Positions 1 through 5,334 of a stretch of 6,821 bases of DNA are shown here, piece by piece (position 1 is the first letter of the stretch; each line of letters starts with the position of its first letter). Location of the stretch: the NCBI GenBank assembly GCA_030045215.1, contig JASIBJ010000230.1, positions 1-6,821 of the forward strand. Direction: 5' to 3'. The stretch comes from Streptosporangiaceae bacterium (GTDB lineage: Bacteria > Actinomycetota > Actinomycetes > Streptosporangiales > Streptosporangiaceae). A program made the position numbers and the translations under genes. Under the pieces are notes generated by a model. It was not told the origin of the DNA. It was given only the letters and a program-made list of their open reading frames with translations, and ran no database searches.

Positions 1-1
1 G

Positions 2-283
2 ATCGCCGGGACGCTCGCGAAGATGCATGCGGCAGCCATCCCCGGTGCGCTGTTCGCCATCACCATCGGGATCATGGTCACCGACGCGCTCGGCGGCGGT
101 CGCACGCGGGCGGCCATCACGATCGTGATTGGCGGCGGCGGCGCGTTGCTGCTGTACGTTCTGTTCGCCAAGGCCCTGCGGGTGGCCGAGCTGGCGAGCG
201 TGACTCGTACGGTTCGCACGGCTCTGTCCAGACTCGGCGTGGCCGTTCTGACTCGTACGGGCATGTCCGGATTCGGCAGGTAA
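2..283 (+). CDS. murJ: MurJ (MviN) lipid II flippase, C-terminal fragment
   Basis: This is the 3' end of a gene that begins before the window; 93 codons remain before the TAA stop. Two hydrophobic segments are visible, GALFAITIGIMVTDAL and, after a short GGGRTR loop, AAITIVIGGGGALLLYVLF. A basic cytoplasmic tail follows. This fits the last two membrane helices and tail of a MurJ/MviN protein of the MOP exporter superfamily, which moves lipid-linked peptidoglycan precursor across the plasma membrane. Sequence similarity in so short a hydrophobic stretch is weak evidence. The call rests largely on position, because murJ directly precedes the kinase-like gene, sigM and trxBA in actinobacteria. 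In Mycobacterium the flippase continues into an intracellular pseudokinase domain; here it stops and that domain is a separate gene. The tail contains a short VTRT/LTRT repeat encoded by an exact 12-bp DNA repeat. Confidence 0.72.
   Translation: MAGTLAKMHAAAIPGALFAITIGIMVTDALGGGRTRAAITIVIGGGGALLLYVLFAKALRVAELASVTRTVRTALSRLGVAVLTRTGMSGFGR
201..260 (+). repeat. 12-bp direct repeat in the murJ tail
   Basis: The 12-mer TGACTCGTACGG occurs at 201-212 and again at 249-260, 48 bp apart and so in the same reading frame. It encodes the VTRT and LTRT stretches of the cytoplasmic tail. Either a small internal duplication or chance similarity of Arg/Thr codons could explain it. Confidence 0.6.
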
Positions 284-382
284 ACTGGCCCTGACGTAAC
301 CGGAATCCGCCTGGACGTATCCGCCTGGTAACGGTTTCCCCGCTGGGGCTCCACACGCCTGCCAGGGGGTGCCAACGCGGCC

Positions 383-413
383 TAGCATGTTGTCGAGCAT
401 CATTGTCTAATCT
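383..413 (+). promoter_or_regulatory. possible promoter upstream of the pseudokinase gene
   Basis: Within the 198-bp gap after murJ, the stretch from about 383 to 430 is clearly richer in A/T than its surroundings. It contains TAATCT at 408-413, which fits the relaxed actinobacterial -10 pattern TAnnnT. No good -35 hexamer lies 16-18 bp upstream; TTGTCG at 390-395 is too close, with a 12-bp spacer. If this is a promoter it relies on the -10 element. The rest of the gap shows only short imperfect repeats, such as CCGCCTGG at 306-313 and 321-328, and no convincing terminator. Confidence 0.3.
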
Positions 414-481
414 GAGAGTGTTGATCACCTACGGCCCGCGAGGGGAGGTTCGAGGGTCGGCGCGCCTTTGAATCGCGACGT

Positions 482-2050
482 ATGAGCACGTTTATATCTG
501 AACCTGGCACCAGGCTAGGCGGACGGTACCGGCTTGAGGACCGACTCGCCGCGGCCGGTGGCTGGTCTGCCTGGAAGGCGATCGACGAGATCCTCGCGCG
601 GCCCGTCAGCGTGATCACCTTTGCCTCTGGCTTCCCGCGGCTCGAGCAGGTCGTGACAGCGGCGCGCGCGGCCAGCCGCCTCACCGACACCCGGCTCACG
701 CAGGTATTCGACGTCGAGGACAGCTGGGATCACCCCTACATCGTGCTGGAGTGGCCCGTTGGCGACACACTCGCCGACATGCTGGCCGGCGAGTCGATCG
801 AGCCGGCCGCGGGCGCCAGGATTATGGCCGAGGCCGCGTCGGCGATCGCCGGTGCTCATTCCGCTGGGCTCGCGCACCTGTGCCTCCAGCCAGAGGCGGT
901 GCGCTGGACCGCGAGCGGCGGGGTCAAGGTCACCGGCCTCGGCATTGACGCGGCGCTGGCGGGCATCACCGCCGACGATCCCGAGCTGACCGACACAATC
1001 GGCCTCGGCAGCCTGCTTTATGCCGCGCTCACCGGGACGTGGCCGGGCGCCGACCATCCAGACCTGCCCCCCGCACCGATGCTGGAAGGGCGCCCGCGCA
1101 GGCCCAGGCAGGTCAGGGCAGGCCTGCCGTCCTCGCTCGACGACATCACCAGCAGGGCGCTGGGGCTCGGCAGCCACGATGACCACCCGTTTACCTCGCC
1201 GGCCGAACTGTCGGCGGCCCTGGCCGCCGTGATACCGCCGGTCCCGATTCCCCCGGCTGCCGTGCCGCGCCGGGACCAGCGCTATGACCAGCGCCGCTAC
1301 GAGGGCGGAGCAACTCGTTCGGTCAACGGCCAGCGGGACCAGGGTTACCGGCAGCCGGCATACGGCCGCGACGGCGGCTCGGGCCGCGGAGCGGGCTCGG
1401 GCCGGGGCGGCGGTGCTGGCCGGATCGCGGCGGCCACCATCGTGGCCATTGCCGTGGTCATCGGCCTGAGCGCCGCCGCGCTCCACTTCCTGCATGCTCG
1501 GACGTCGGCGCACGCACACTCGGGCAAGTCCGGCGCTTCGTCGTCACATCACACTGGTCCGCAAGGCGTGACGGTCTTGATCCCGCAGGGCGCAAACGGC
1601 TTCGACGCCTACCACGGTCCGGCGCTGGATCCGCTGGATGAGAACAACTCCATGGCCGCCAACGTGCTGGACGGCAACACATCCGGGTGGCAAACCGAGC
1701 AGTACATCGGCAGCCCGTTCTTCGGCAACCTGAAGCCTGGCAGCGGGCTCATACTCAATATGGGCAAGCCAGTGACGATTACCTCAGTCACGATCGAGTT
1801 CGGCGCCGTGCCGGGGGCCAACGTCGAGCTCAAGGAGGGAGACTCCGACACCAGGAGCGTGGCCAACGAGCAGTCCATGGTCACGGTCGCGGCGCGAGAT
1901 GACGTCTCGGGATCGCAGACGTTCACGATCGCCAAGCCCGTCACCGATCAGTATCTGGTGGTGTGGTTTACCAAGCTTCCGCCGCTTGCGCATACCCACG
2001 GCAAGTACATGGCACAGATCTTCAATATAGTCATCCGCGGCACCGACTGA
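482..2050 (+). CDS. membrane-anchored pseudokinase with discoidin-like outer domain
   Basis: The 522-residue protein has four parts. Residues 13-250 form a Ser/Thr protein kinase fold (GGRYRLEDRL at the start). Residues 251-313 are a disordered Pro, then Arg/Gln/Tyr, then Gly/Arg linker. Residues 314-337 are a single membrane helix. Residues 362-522 are an outer beta-rich domain resembling discoidin/F5-8C modules (NLKPGSGLILNMGKP...VTIEFG). The kinase is catalytically dead by inspection: the ATP-binding lysine position is Ile45, the HRD aspartate position is Cys134 with Gln136 and Ala139 replacing the Lys and Asn of that loop, and DFG reads Gly152-Leu-Gly. Its Mycobacterium counterpart is the pseudokinase part of Rv3910 (MviN), which binds the FHA protein FhaA when phosphorylated. 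By inference this protein is a scaffold linking peptidoglycan export to PknB-type signalling. The ATG start matches the family's usual N-terminus, but the only strong purine-rich Shine-Dalgarno candidate (441-448) is 33 nt away. Confidence 0.88.
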   Translation: MSTFISEPGTRLGGRYRLEDRLAAAGGWSAWKAIDEILARPVSVITFASGFPRLEQVVTAARAASRLTDTRLTQVFDVEDSWDHPYIVLEWPVGDTLADMLAGESIEPAAGARIMAEAASAIAGAHSAGLAHLCLQPEAVRWTASGGVKVTGLGIDAALAGITADDPELTDTIGLGSLLYAALTGTWPGADHPDLPPAPMLEGRPRRPRQVRAGLPSSLDDITSRALGLGSHDDHPFTSPAELSAALAAVIPPVPIPPAAVPRRDQRYDQRRYEGGATRSVNGQRDQGYRQPAYGRDGGSGRGAGSGRGGGAGRIAAATIVAIAVVIGLSAAALHFLHARTSAHAHSGKSGASSSHHTGPQGVTVLIPQGANGFDAYHGPALDPLDENNSMAANVLDGNTSGWQTEQYIGSPFFGNLKPGSGLILNMGKPVTITSVTIEFGAVPGANVELKEGDSDTRSVANEQSMVTVAARDDVSGSQTFTIAKPVTDQYLVVWFTKLPPLAHTHGKYMAQIFNIVIRGTD

Positions 2051-2091
2051 CTCCGCCGTGACGCTCGGGCTGCAGGCAGGCGCGTACCGCG

Positions 2092-2913
2092 GTGACGGCG
2101 CGGGCCGAGATCCAGGCTGACGAAGGCCGGCCGGGCTCCCGGTCCCGCGCGAAGGCGGCTGGCGCCGCCCAAGCCCTGGGGGGAGGGATCAGCACGGAGC
2201 ACAAGGACCCGGTTGCGGGCGGCAGCTTCCTGCCTGATCCCCGGCAGCCGGCGGACGCGCGCGAACGCGCCGAGGTGCCGCTCGCTGACGCTGACCTGCT
2301 TCGCATGCACATTGATGGCGATCCGGAAGCTTTCGGACAGCTTTTCCGGCGGCACAAGGACCGGCTATGGGCCGTGGCGATCCGGACCCTCGGCGACCCT
2401 GAGGAGGCCGCGGACGCTCTCCAGGACGCCATGATCTCCGCATTCCGCCGGGCTGGCAGCTTCCGAGGGGATTCGGCGGTGACGACGTGGCTGCATCGAA
2501 TCGTGGTCAATGCCAGCCTTGACCGGATACGCCGCCGGTCGGCGCGACCGACTGCGGGCGGGGGCGATGAGGAGCTTCTGGACAGCCTGGCAGCAAGCCG
2601 CACGCCAGTATCCGACCCGTCCGGCGCCACAGACGTCCAACTCGATGTCATGGCGGCGCTGCGCCAACTAGTGCCCGACCAGCAGGCCGCTCTCGTGCTG
2701 GTGGACATGCTGGGCTACTCGGTGGCAGATGCCGCGGATGTCCTCGGCGTTTCTGAGGGGACAGTCAAGAGCCGGTGCGCCAGGGGGCGGGCGCGACTGC
2801 TGCCCCGGCTGGCGCACTTGAGCCCAGCCGGCAAATTGGATGCCGAGGATAGGAACCAGTCTTCTGGCGCGCGCGTCCTACCTGCACAGGAGGGGGGTGA
2901 CGACGCGCGGTGA
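2092..2913 (+). CDS. sigM: ECF RNA polymerase sigma factor, SigM type
   Basis: As annotated the protein has 273 residues. Region 2 (residues about 79-150) contains FGQLFRRHKDRLWAVAIRTL and DPEEAADALQDAMISAF, the core-binding and -10-recognition helices typical of SigM. Region 4 (about 186-242) ends in the helix-turn-helix GVSEGTVKSRCARGRARL, which contacts the -35 element. It directs RNA polymerase to a stress or envelope regulon and should be held inactive by the overlapping downstream anti-sigma factor. The gene starts 41 bp after the pseudokinase stop and is probably co-transcribed with it. The start is uncertain. GTG 2092 is the first codon possible after an in-frame TGA at 2059, but it gives about 70 low-complexity residues before region 2 and has a weak ribosome site. 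GTG 2275 (Val62) or ATG 2305 (Met72) would give about 212 or 202 residues, closer to normal ECF length. Family assignment is firm from sequence plus gene order. Confidence 0.9.
   Translation: MTARAEIQADEGRPGSRSRAKAAGAAQALGGGISTEHKDPVAGGSFLPDPRQPADARERAEVPLADADLLRMHIDGDPEAFGQLFRRHKDRLWAVAIRTLGDPEEAADALQDAMISAFRRAGSFRGDSAVTTWLHRIVVNASLDRIRRRSARPTAGGGDEELLDSLAASRTPVSDPSGATDVQLDVMAALRQLVPDQQAALVLVDMLGYSVADAADVLGVSEGTVKSRCARGRARLLPRLAHLSPAGKLDAEDRNQSSGARVLPAQEGGDDAR
2888..2897 (+). promoter_or_regulatory. strong ribosome binding site for the anti-sigma gene
   Basis: The purine run AGGAGGGGGG lies inside the last codons of the sigma gene, 12 nt before GTG 2910 and 15 nt before ATG 2913. It is by far the best Shine-Dalgarno sequence in the operon. 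It suggests that the anti-sigma factor is translated efficiently and independently as well as by coupling, which would favour excess inhibitor over sigma factor. Confidence 0.65.
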
Positions 2914-3818
2914 TGAGGCATTTCACCGACGACGAGTTCGCCAGGTACACCGAGGGCGGCCTGCGGCCGCGCAGAGCTGCCAAAGTCGGCTCCCACCTGG
3001 CCGGATGTTCTGACTGCCAGGACCGGGTCGCTGCTCTTAAGGGCGTCCCGAGGCTCCTGGCGAGCGTCCCCTACCCCCCGATACCAGAGCGTTTGTCCAA
3101 TCGGATCGATATGGCGCTGGCGGCCGAGTCCTCGGCCAGGGTCGCTGGCCAGCCCGCATCCGAGTCTGGCCGCCGGGACCTCCCCGCCAGGGCCAGGCAT
3201 GGCCGCCCCTATCGACGGCTGCCCTGGCTCTCCTCGCCGCTCGTGCTCCGCACGGGCGCCGCCGTTGCCGCCGCGGTGGTAATTGCCGGCGGCGGCTACG
3301 CGATCGTCTCGCACACCGGGTCAGGCTCGTCGGCAACCAGCGAGTCGCTCAGCGTCCCGCCGACCGCCCCGGCTCGCAGGACGGTGGTAAACGGTCCCAG
3401 CGTCAGCTACCGGTACGCTGGCCGCAAGGACTCGATCAAGTCCCTGCGCTCTGGCACTGACTACAAGCCCGCCACGCTGGCCAGCCAGGCAGAGGTGGTT
3501 CTCGCCGCCCAGCGCAAGAGCGCTTCGGCCGCCCCTGCGAATGCCGCCGGGTCGATGTCCACGTTCGGCGGCGCGGGCCAGCCATCGCCCGCCACTTCGA
3601 CGTTGTCCGGCACGGCCAAGCTCCAGGGCTGCGTCGACCGGATAGCGGCAGGCAGGAGCGTCCTGCTGGTCGACATCGCCAAGTATGAGGGTTCCTCCGC
3701 CACGATCATCGTCGTCAGCACGGGTTCGTCGGGCCGAGGGGAGGTCTACGCGGTCGGGTCCGGCTGCTCGGCCAGCGCGAGTGACATCCTGGCCTCGCAG
3801 AGCCTGCAGCGGACATAG
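2910..3818 (+). CDS. zinc-finger transmembrane anti-sigma factor for SigM
   Basis: The 302-residue protein is laid out as a membrane anti-sigma factor. Residues 3-45 carry the ZAS motif His29-x3-Cys33-x2-Cys36, which coordinates zinc and clamps the sigma factor in many actinobacterial anti-sigmas. A basic segment (88-103) precedes one membrane helix at about 114-134. The outer part is Ser/Ala/Gly-rich (135-235) and ends in a conserved module (about 238-297) with Cys241 and Cys286. The GTG start overlaps the sigma stop in a GTGA junction, the usual sign of coupled production of sigma and inhibitor; the second codon is ATG and could be the true start. It corresponds by position to mycobacterial Rv3912 (RsmA), inhibitor of SigM. 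Release of SigM could come through proteolysis or a redox change, but the sequence does not say which. Little similarity is expected in the middle of the outer region. Confidence 0.85.
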   Translation: MMRHFTDDEFARYTEGGLRPRRAAKVGSHLAGCSDCQDRVAALKGVPRLLASVPYPPIPERLSNRIDMALAAESSARVAGQPASESGRRDLPARARHGRPYRRLPWLSSPLVLRTGAAVAAAVVIAGGGYAIVSHTGSGSSATSESLSVPPTAPARRTVVNGPSVSYRYAGRKDSIKSLRSGTDYKPATLASQAEVVLAAQRKSASAAPANAAGSMSTFGGAGQPSPATSTLSGTAKLQGCVDRIAAGRSVLLVDIAKYEGSSATIIVVSTGSSGRGEVYAVGSGCSASASDILASQSLQRT

Positions 3819-3827
3819 CGACGTGGC

Positions 3828-3869
3828 CGCGCCGCTGGGCGCGACGGCTACCGCCCGGGACCGGGGCGG
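3828..3869 (+). terminator. two G/C hairpins after the sigM operon, possible terminator
   Basis: Ten bases after the anti-sigma stop, CGCGCC (3828-3833) pairs with GGCGCG (3838-3843) around a 4-nt loop. A second stem pairs CCGCCC (3851-3856) with GGGCGG (3864-3869). Neither has a following T run, so they would be U-less terminators of the kind common in actinobacteria, or partial attenuators. The second stem overlaps the -35 element of the trxB promoter. Short G/C palindromes arise often in such DNA, so confidence is low. Confidence 0.35.
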
Positions 3870-3894
3870 GAATCTCCAGGCTGGCCCTGTGGTT
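3868..3894 (+). promoter_or_regulatory. SigR/SigH-type disulfide-stress promoter of trxB
   Basis: GGGAAT at 3868-3873 and GTT at 3892-3894 are separated by exactly 18 bases. This matches the consensus GGAAT-N18-GTT described for Streptomyces SigR, for which trxBA is the founding target, and resembles the mycobacterial SigH promoter. Transcription would start around 3900, leaving a leader of about 25 nt before GTG 3927, long enough for the GAGAGGCGGG ribosome site at 3911-3920. Match to consensus, spacing and target gene all agree. Confidence 0.82.
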
Positions 3895-3926
3895 GATGCC
3901 GGTGCACATCGAGAGGCGGGACTCTA

Positions 3927-4859
3927 GTGGCGGCTGTACGGGACATCATCATCATCGGCTCGGGGCCGGCGGGCTACACCGCGGCTTTGTACGCCGGGCG
4001 TGCGCGCCTGCAGCCGCTGGTTTTTGAGGGCTCGGTCACCTCGGGCGGCGCGCTGATGAACACCACGGATGTGGAGAACTTTCCTGGCTTCCCCGACGGC
4101 ATCCTAGGTCCCGATCTGATGGACCAGCTCCGCAAGCAGGCCGAGCGGTTCGGCGCCGAGCTGATCGCCGACGACGTGACCGAGGTGGATCTCAAGGCCA
4201 GCCCGAAGGTCGTTCGGGCGGGCGAGGACACCTACCTGGCCAAGGCCGTTATCATCGCGTCTGGTTCAAGTTACCGTGAGCTCGGCGTGCCTGGCGAGAA
4301 GCACCTATCCGGCCACGGCGTGTCGTGGTGTGCCACGTGTGACGGCTTCTTCTTCCGTGAGCAGGACATCGCCGTCATCGGCGGCGGCGACTCGGCCATG
4401 GAGGAAGCGACCTTCCTCACCCGATTCGCCAAGAGCGTGACGATCGTGCACCGGCGCGATTCGCTGCGTGCCTCGAAGATCATGCAGGACCGGGCAACCG
4501 CGAACCCGAAGATCAAGTTTGCCTGGGACAGCGTCGTAACCGAAGTCCTCGGCGGAGACCGGGTTACCGGCGTGCGGCTCCGCAATGTCAACACCGACGA
4601 ACTAACTGACCTCCCCGTCACCGGCATGTTCGTCGCGATCGGCCATGACCCTCGCAGTGAGTTGTTTGCCGGCCAGCTTGAGACCGATGCCGATGGCTAC
4701 TTGCTGGTTGACAGCCCGTCAACGCGGACCGCGATCGAGGGCGTCTTCGCCTGCGGTGACGTGGTGGACAGGACCTACCGGCAGGCCGTTACCGCAGCGG
4801 GCACCGGATGTGCCGCAGCGCTGGACGCCGAACGGTGGCTGGCAGACCAGGAGAGCTGA
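3927..4859 (+). CDS. trxB: thioredoxin reductase (NADPH, FAD)
   Basis: TrxB transfers electrons from NADPH through FAD and an active-site disulfide to oxidised thioredoxin in the cytoplasm. The 310 residues have normal length for the bacterial low-molecular-weight enzyme. The FAD dinucleotide fold is at 7-24 ([18 protein letters not shown]), with the family signature [10 protein letters not shown] at 46-55. The redox-active pair is Cys135-Ala-Thr-Cys138 followed by Asp139. The NADPH fold is [10 protein letters not shown] at 152-161, and HRRDSLRA at 175-182 carries the arginines that select the NADPH phosphate. The C-terminal FAD motif [10 protein letters not shown] starts at 272, followed by [14 protein letters not shown]. 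All key residues are present. The GTG start has GAGAGGCGGG at 3911-3920 just upstream. The gene follows the SigR-type promoter and precedes trxA by 82 bp, so the two form a redox operon probably induced by thiol oxidation. Confidence 0.97.
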   Translation: MAAVRDIIIIGSGPAGYTAALYAGRARLQPLVFEGSVTSGGALMNTTDVENFPGFPDGILGPDLMDQLRKQAERFGAELIADDVTEVDLKASPKVVRAGEDTYLAKAVIIASGSSYRELGVPGEKHLSGHGVSWCATCDGFFFREQDIAVIGGGDSAMEEATFLTRFAKSVTIVHRRDSLRASKIMQDRATANPKIKFAWDSVVTEVLGGDRVTGVRLRNVNTDELTDLPVTGMFVAIGHDPRSELFAGQLETDADGYLLVDSPSTRTAIEGVFACGDVVDRTYRQAVTAAGTGCAAALDAERWLADQES

Positions 4860-4889
4860 CTGTTCCTGCGCGGCTCGCATACAAACTGA

Positions 4890-4908
4890 CCGCCGCCAAC
4901 CGCGGCGG
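4890..4908 (+). other. hairpin between trxB and trxA
   Basis: CCGCCGC (4890-4896) and GCGGCGG (4902-4908) form a perfect 7-bp G/C stem with a 5-nt loop, 30 bp after the trxB stop and 33 bp before the trxA start. No T run follows. It could act as a partial terminator or as an RNA-stabilising or processing element that adjusts the trxA:trxB ratio. No match to the SigR consensus or another clear promoter is visible in this 82-bp gap. Confidence 0.5.
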
Positions 4909-4941
4909 CCTGATCAACTAAACGGAAGGGAAGTCCTGAAC

Positions 4942-5265
4942 GTGGGCGCAACCAAGGCCGTAACCGACGAGACCTTCGAGGCCGAAGTCATCAAGGCCAG
5001 CAAGCCCGTAATCGTCGACTATTGGGCCGAATGGTGCGGGCCATGCCGGCAAGTGGCACCCGTGCTGGAAGAGATCGCCGCCGAGCACGCTGACAAGATC
5101 GACGTCGTGAAGCTCAACGTGGACGAGAACCCGGCCATTGCTCAGCGCTACGGGATCCTCAACATCCCGACGATGAGCGTTTTCTCGGGCGGCCAGGTCG
5201 TCAAGGAAATCGTGGGCGCGCGGCCCAAGTCCGCGCTGCTTCGCGAACTCGCTGACTTCATCTGA
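4942..5265 (+). CDS. trxA: thioredoxin
   Basis: This is a 107-residue single-domain thioredoxin of standard length and the protein substrate of the TrxB encoded just upstream. Reduced TrxA keeps cytoplasmic proteins in the thiol state and supplies electrons to enzymes such as ribonucleotide reductase and peroxiredoxins (family knowledge). Visible hallmarks are the active site Trp31-Cys32-Gly-Pro-Cys35, the buried Asp26 in VIVDYWAEW, the cis-proline Pro76 in NIPTMSVF, and the glycine pair in the FSGG turn. The GTG start is chosen because GGAAGGGAAG at 4924-4933 lies just upstream, the N-terminus matches the family, and no start codon lies nearby upstream in frame. Stop is TGA at 5263-5265. It is probably co-transcribed with trxB. 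In Mycobacterium the equivalent gene is called trxC. Confidence 0.97.
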   Translation: MGATKAVTDETFEAEVIKASKPVIVDYWAEWCGPCRQVAPVLEEIAAEHADKIDVVKLNVDENPAIAQRYGILNIPTMSVFSGGQVVKEIVGARPKSALLRELADFI

Positions 5266-5285
5266 TCCTTCCGGCGCAACCGGCT

Positions 5286-5319
5286 TGCCCTGCCGCCCGA
5301 TGACAGGCGCGGCAGGGCA
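5286..5319. terminator. bidirectional hairpin terminator between trxA and the MFS gene
   Basis: TGCCCTGCCGC (5286-5296) and GCGGCAGGGCA (5309-5319) form a perfect 11-bp stem with a 12-nt loop. It sits 20 bp after the trxA stop and 15 bp after the end of the convergent MFS gene, the expected place for a shared terminator. No U run follows on either side, as is common for actinobacterial hairpin terminators. Confidence 0.75.
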
Positions 5320-5334
5320 CTGCCTCGTTGCCGC

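Noticed and set aside
390..413. TTGTCG...TAATCT as a full -35/-10 promoter
   Set aside because: The spacer is only 12 bp, too short for a primary sigma factor; only the -10-like element is kept as a weak candidate.
515..1519. 334-codon open frame on the minus strand
   Set aside because: It lies wholly antisense to the well-supported pseudokinase gene, is Arg/Ala/Gly-rich with no recognisable fold, and is the expected by-product of G/C-rich third positions.
2178..2187. Strong Shine-Dalgarno-like run GGGGGGAGGG inside the sigma gene
   Set aside because: No ATG, GTG or TTG follows at a usable distance in the sigma frame; the next in-frame start is GTG 2275. It codes for part of the Gly-rich N-terminus.
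2031..2708. 225-codon open frame on the minus strand
   Set aside because: It is antisense to the sigma gene, Ser/Arg-rich and motif-free; a shadow of the real coding frame.
2715..3314. 199-codon open frame on the minus strand
   Set aside because: It spans the sigma/anti-sigma junction in antisense, and its composition is typical of a G/C-rich shadow frame.
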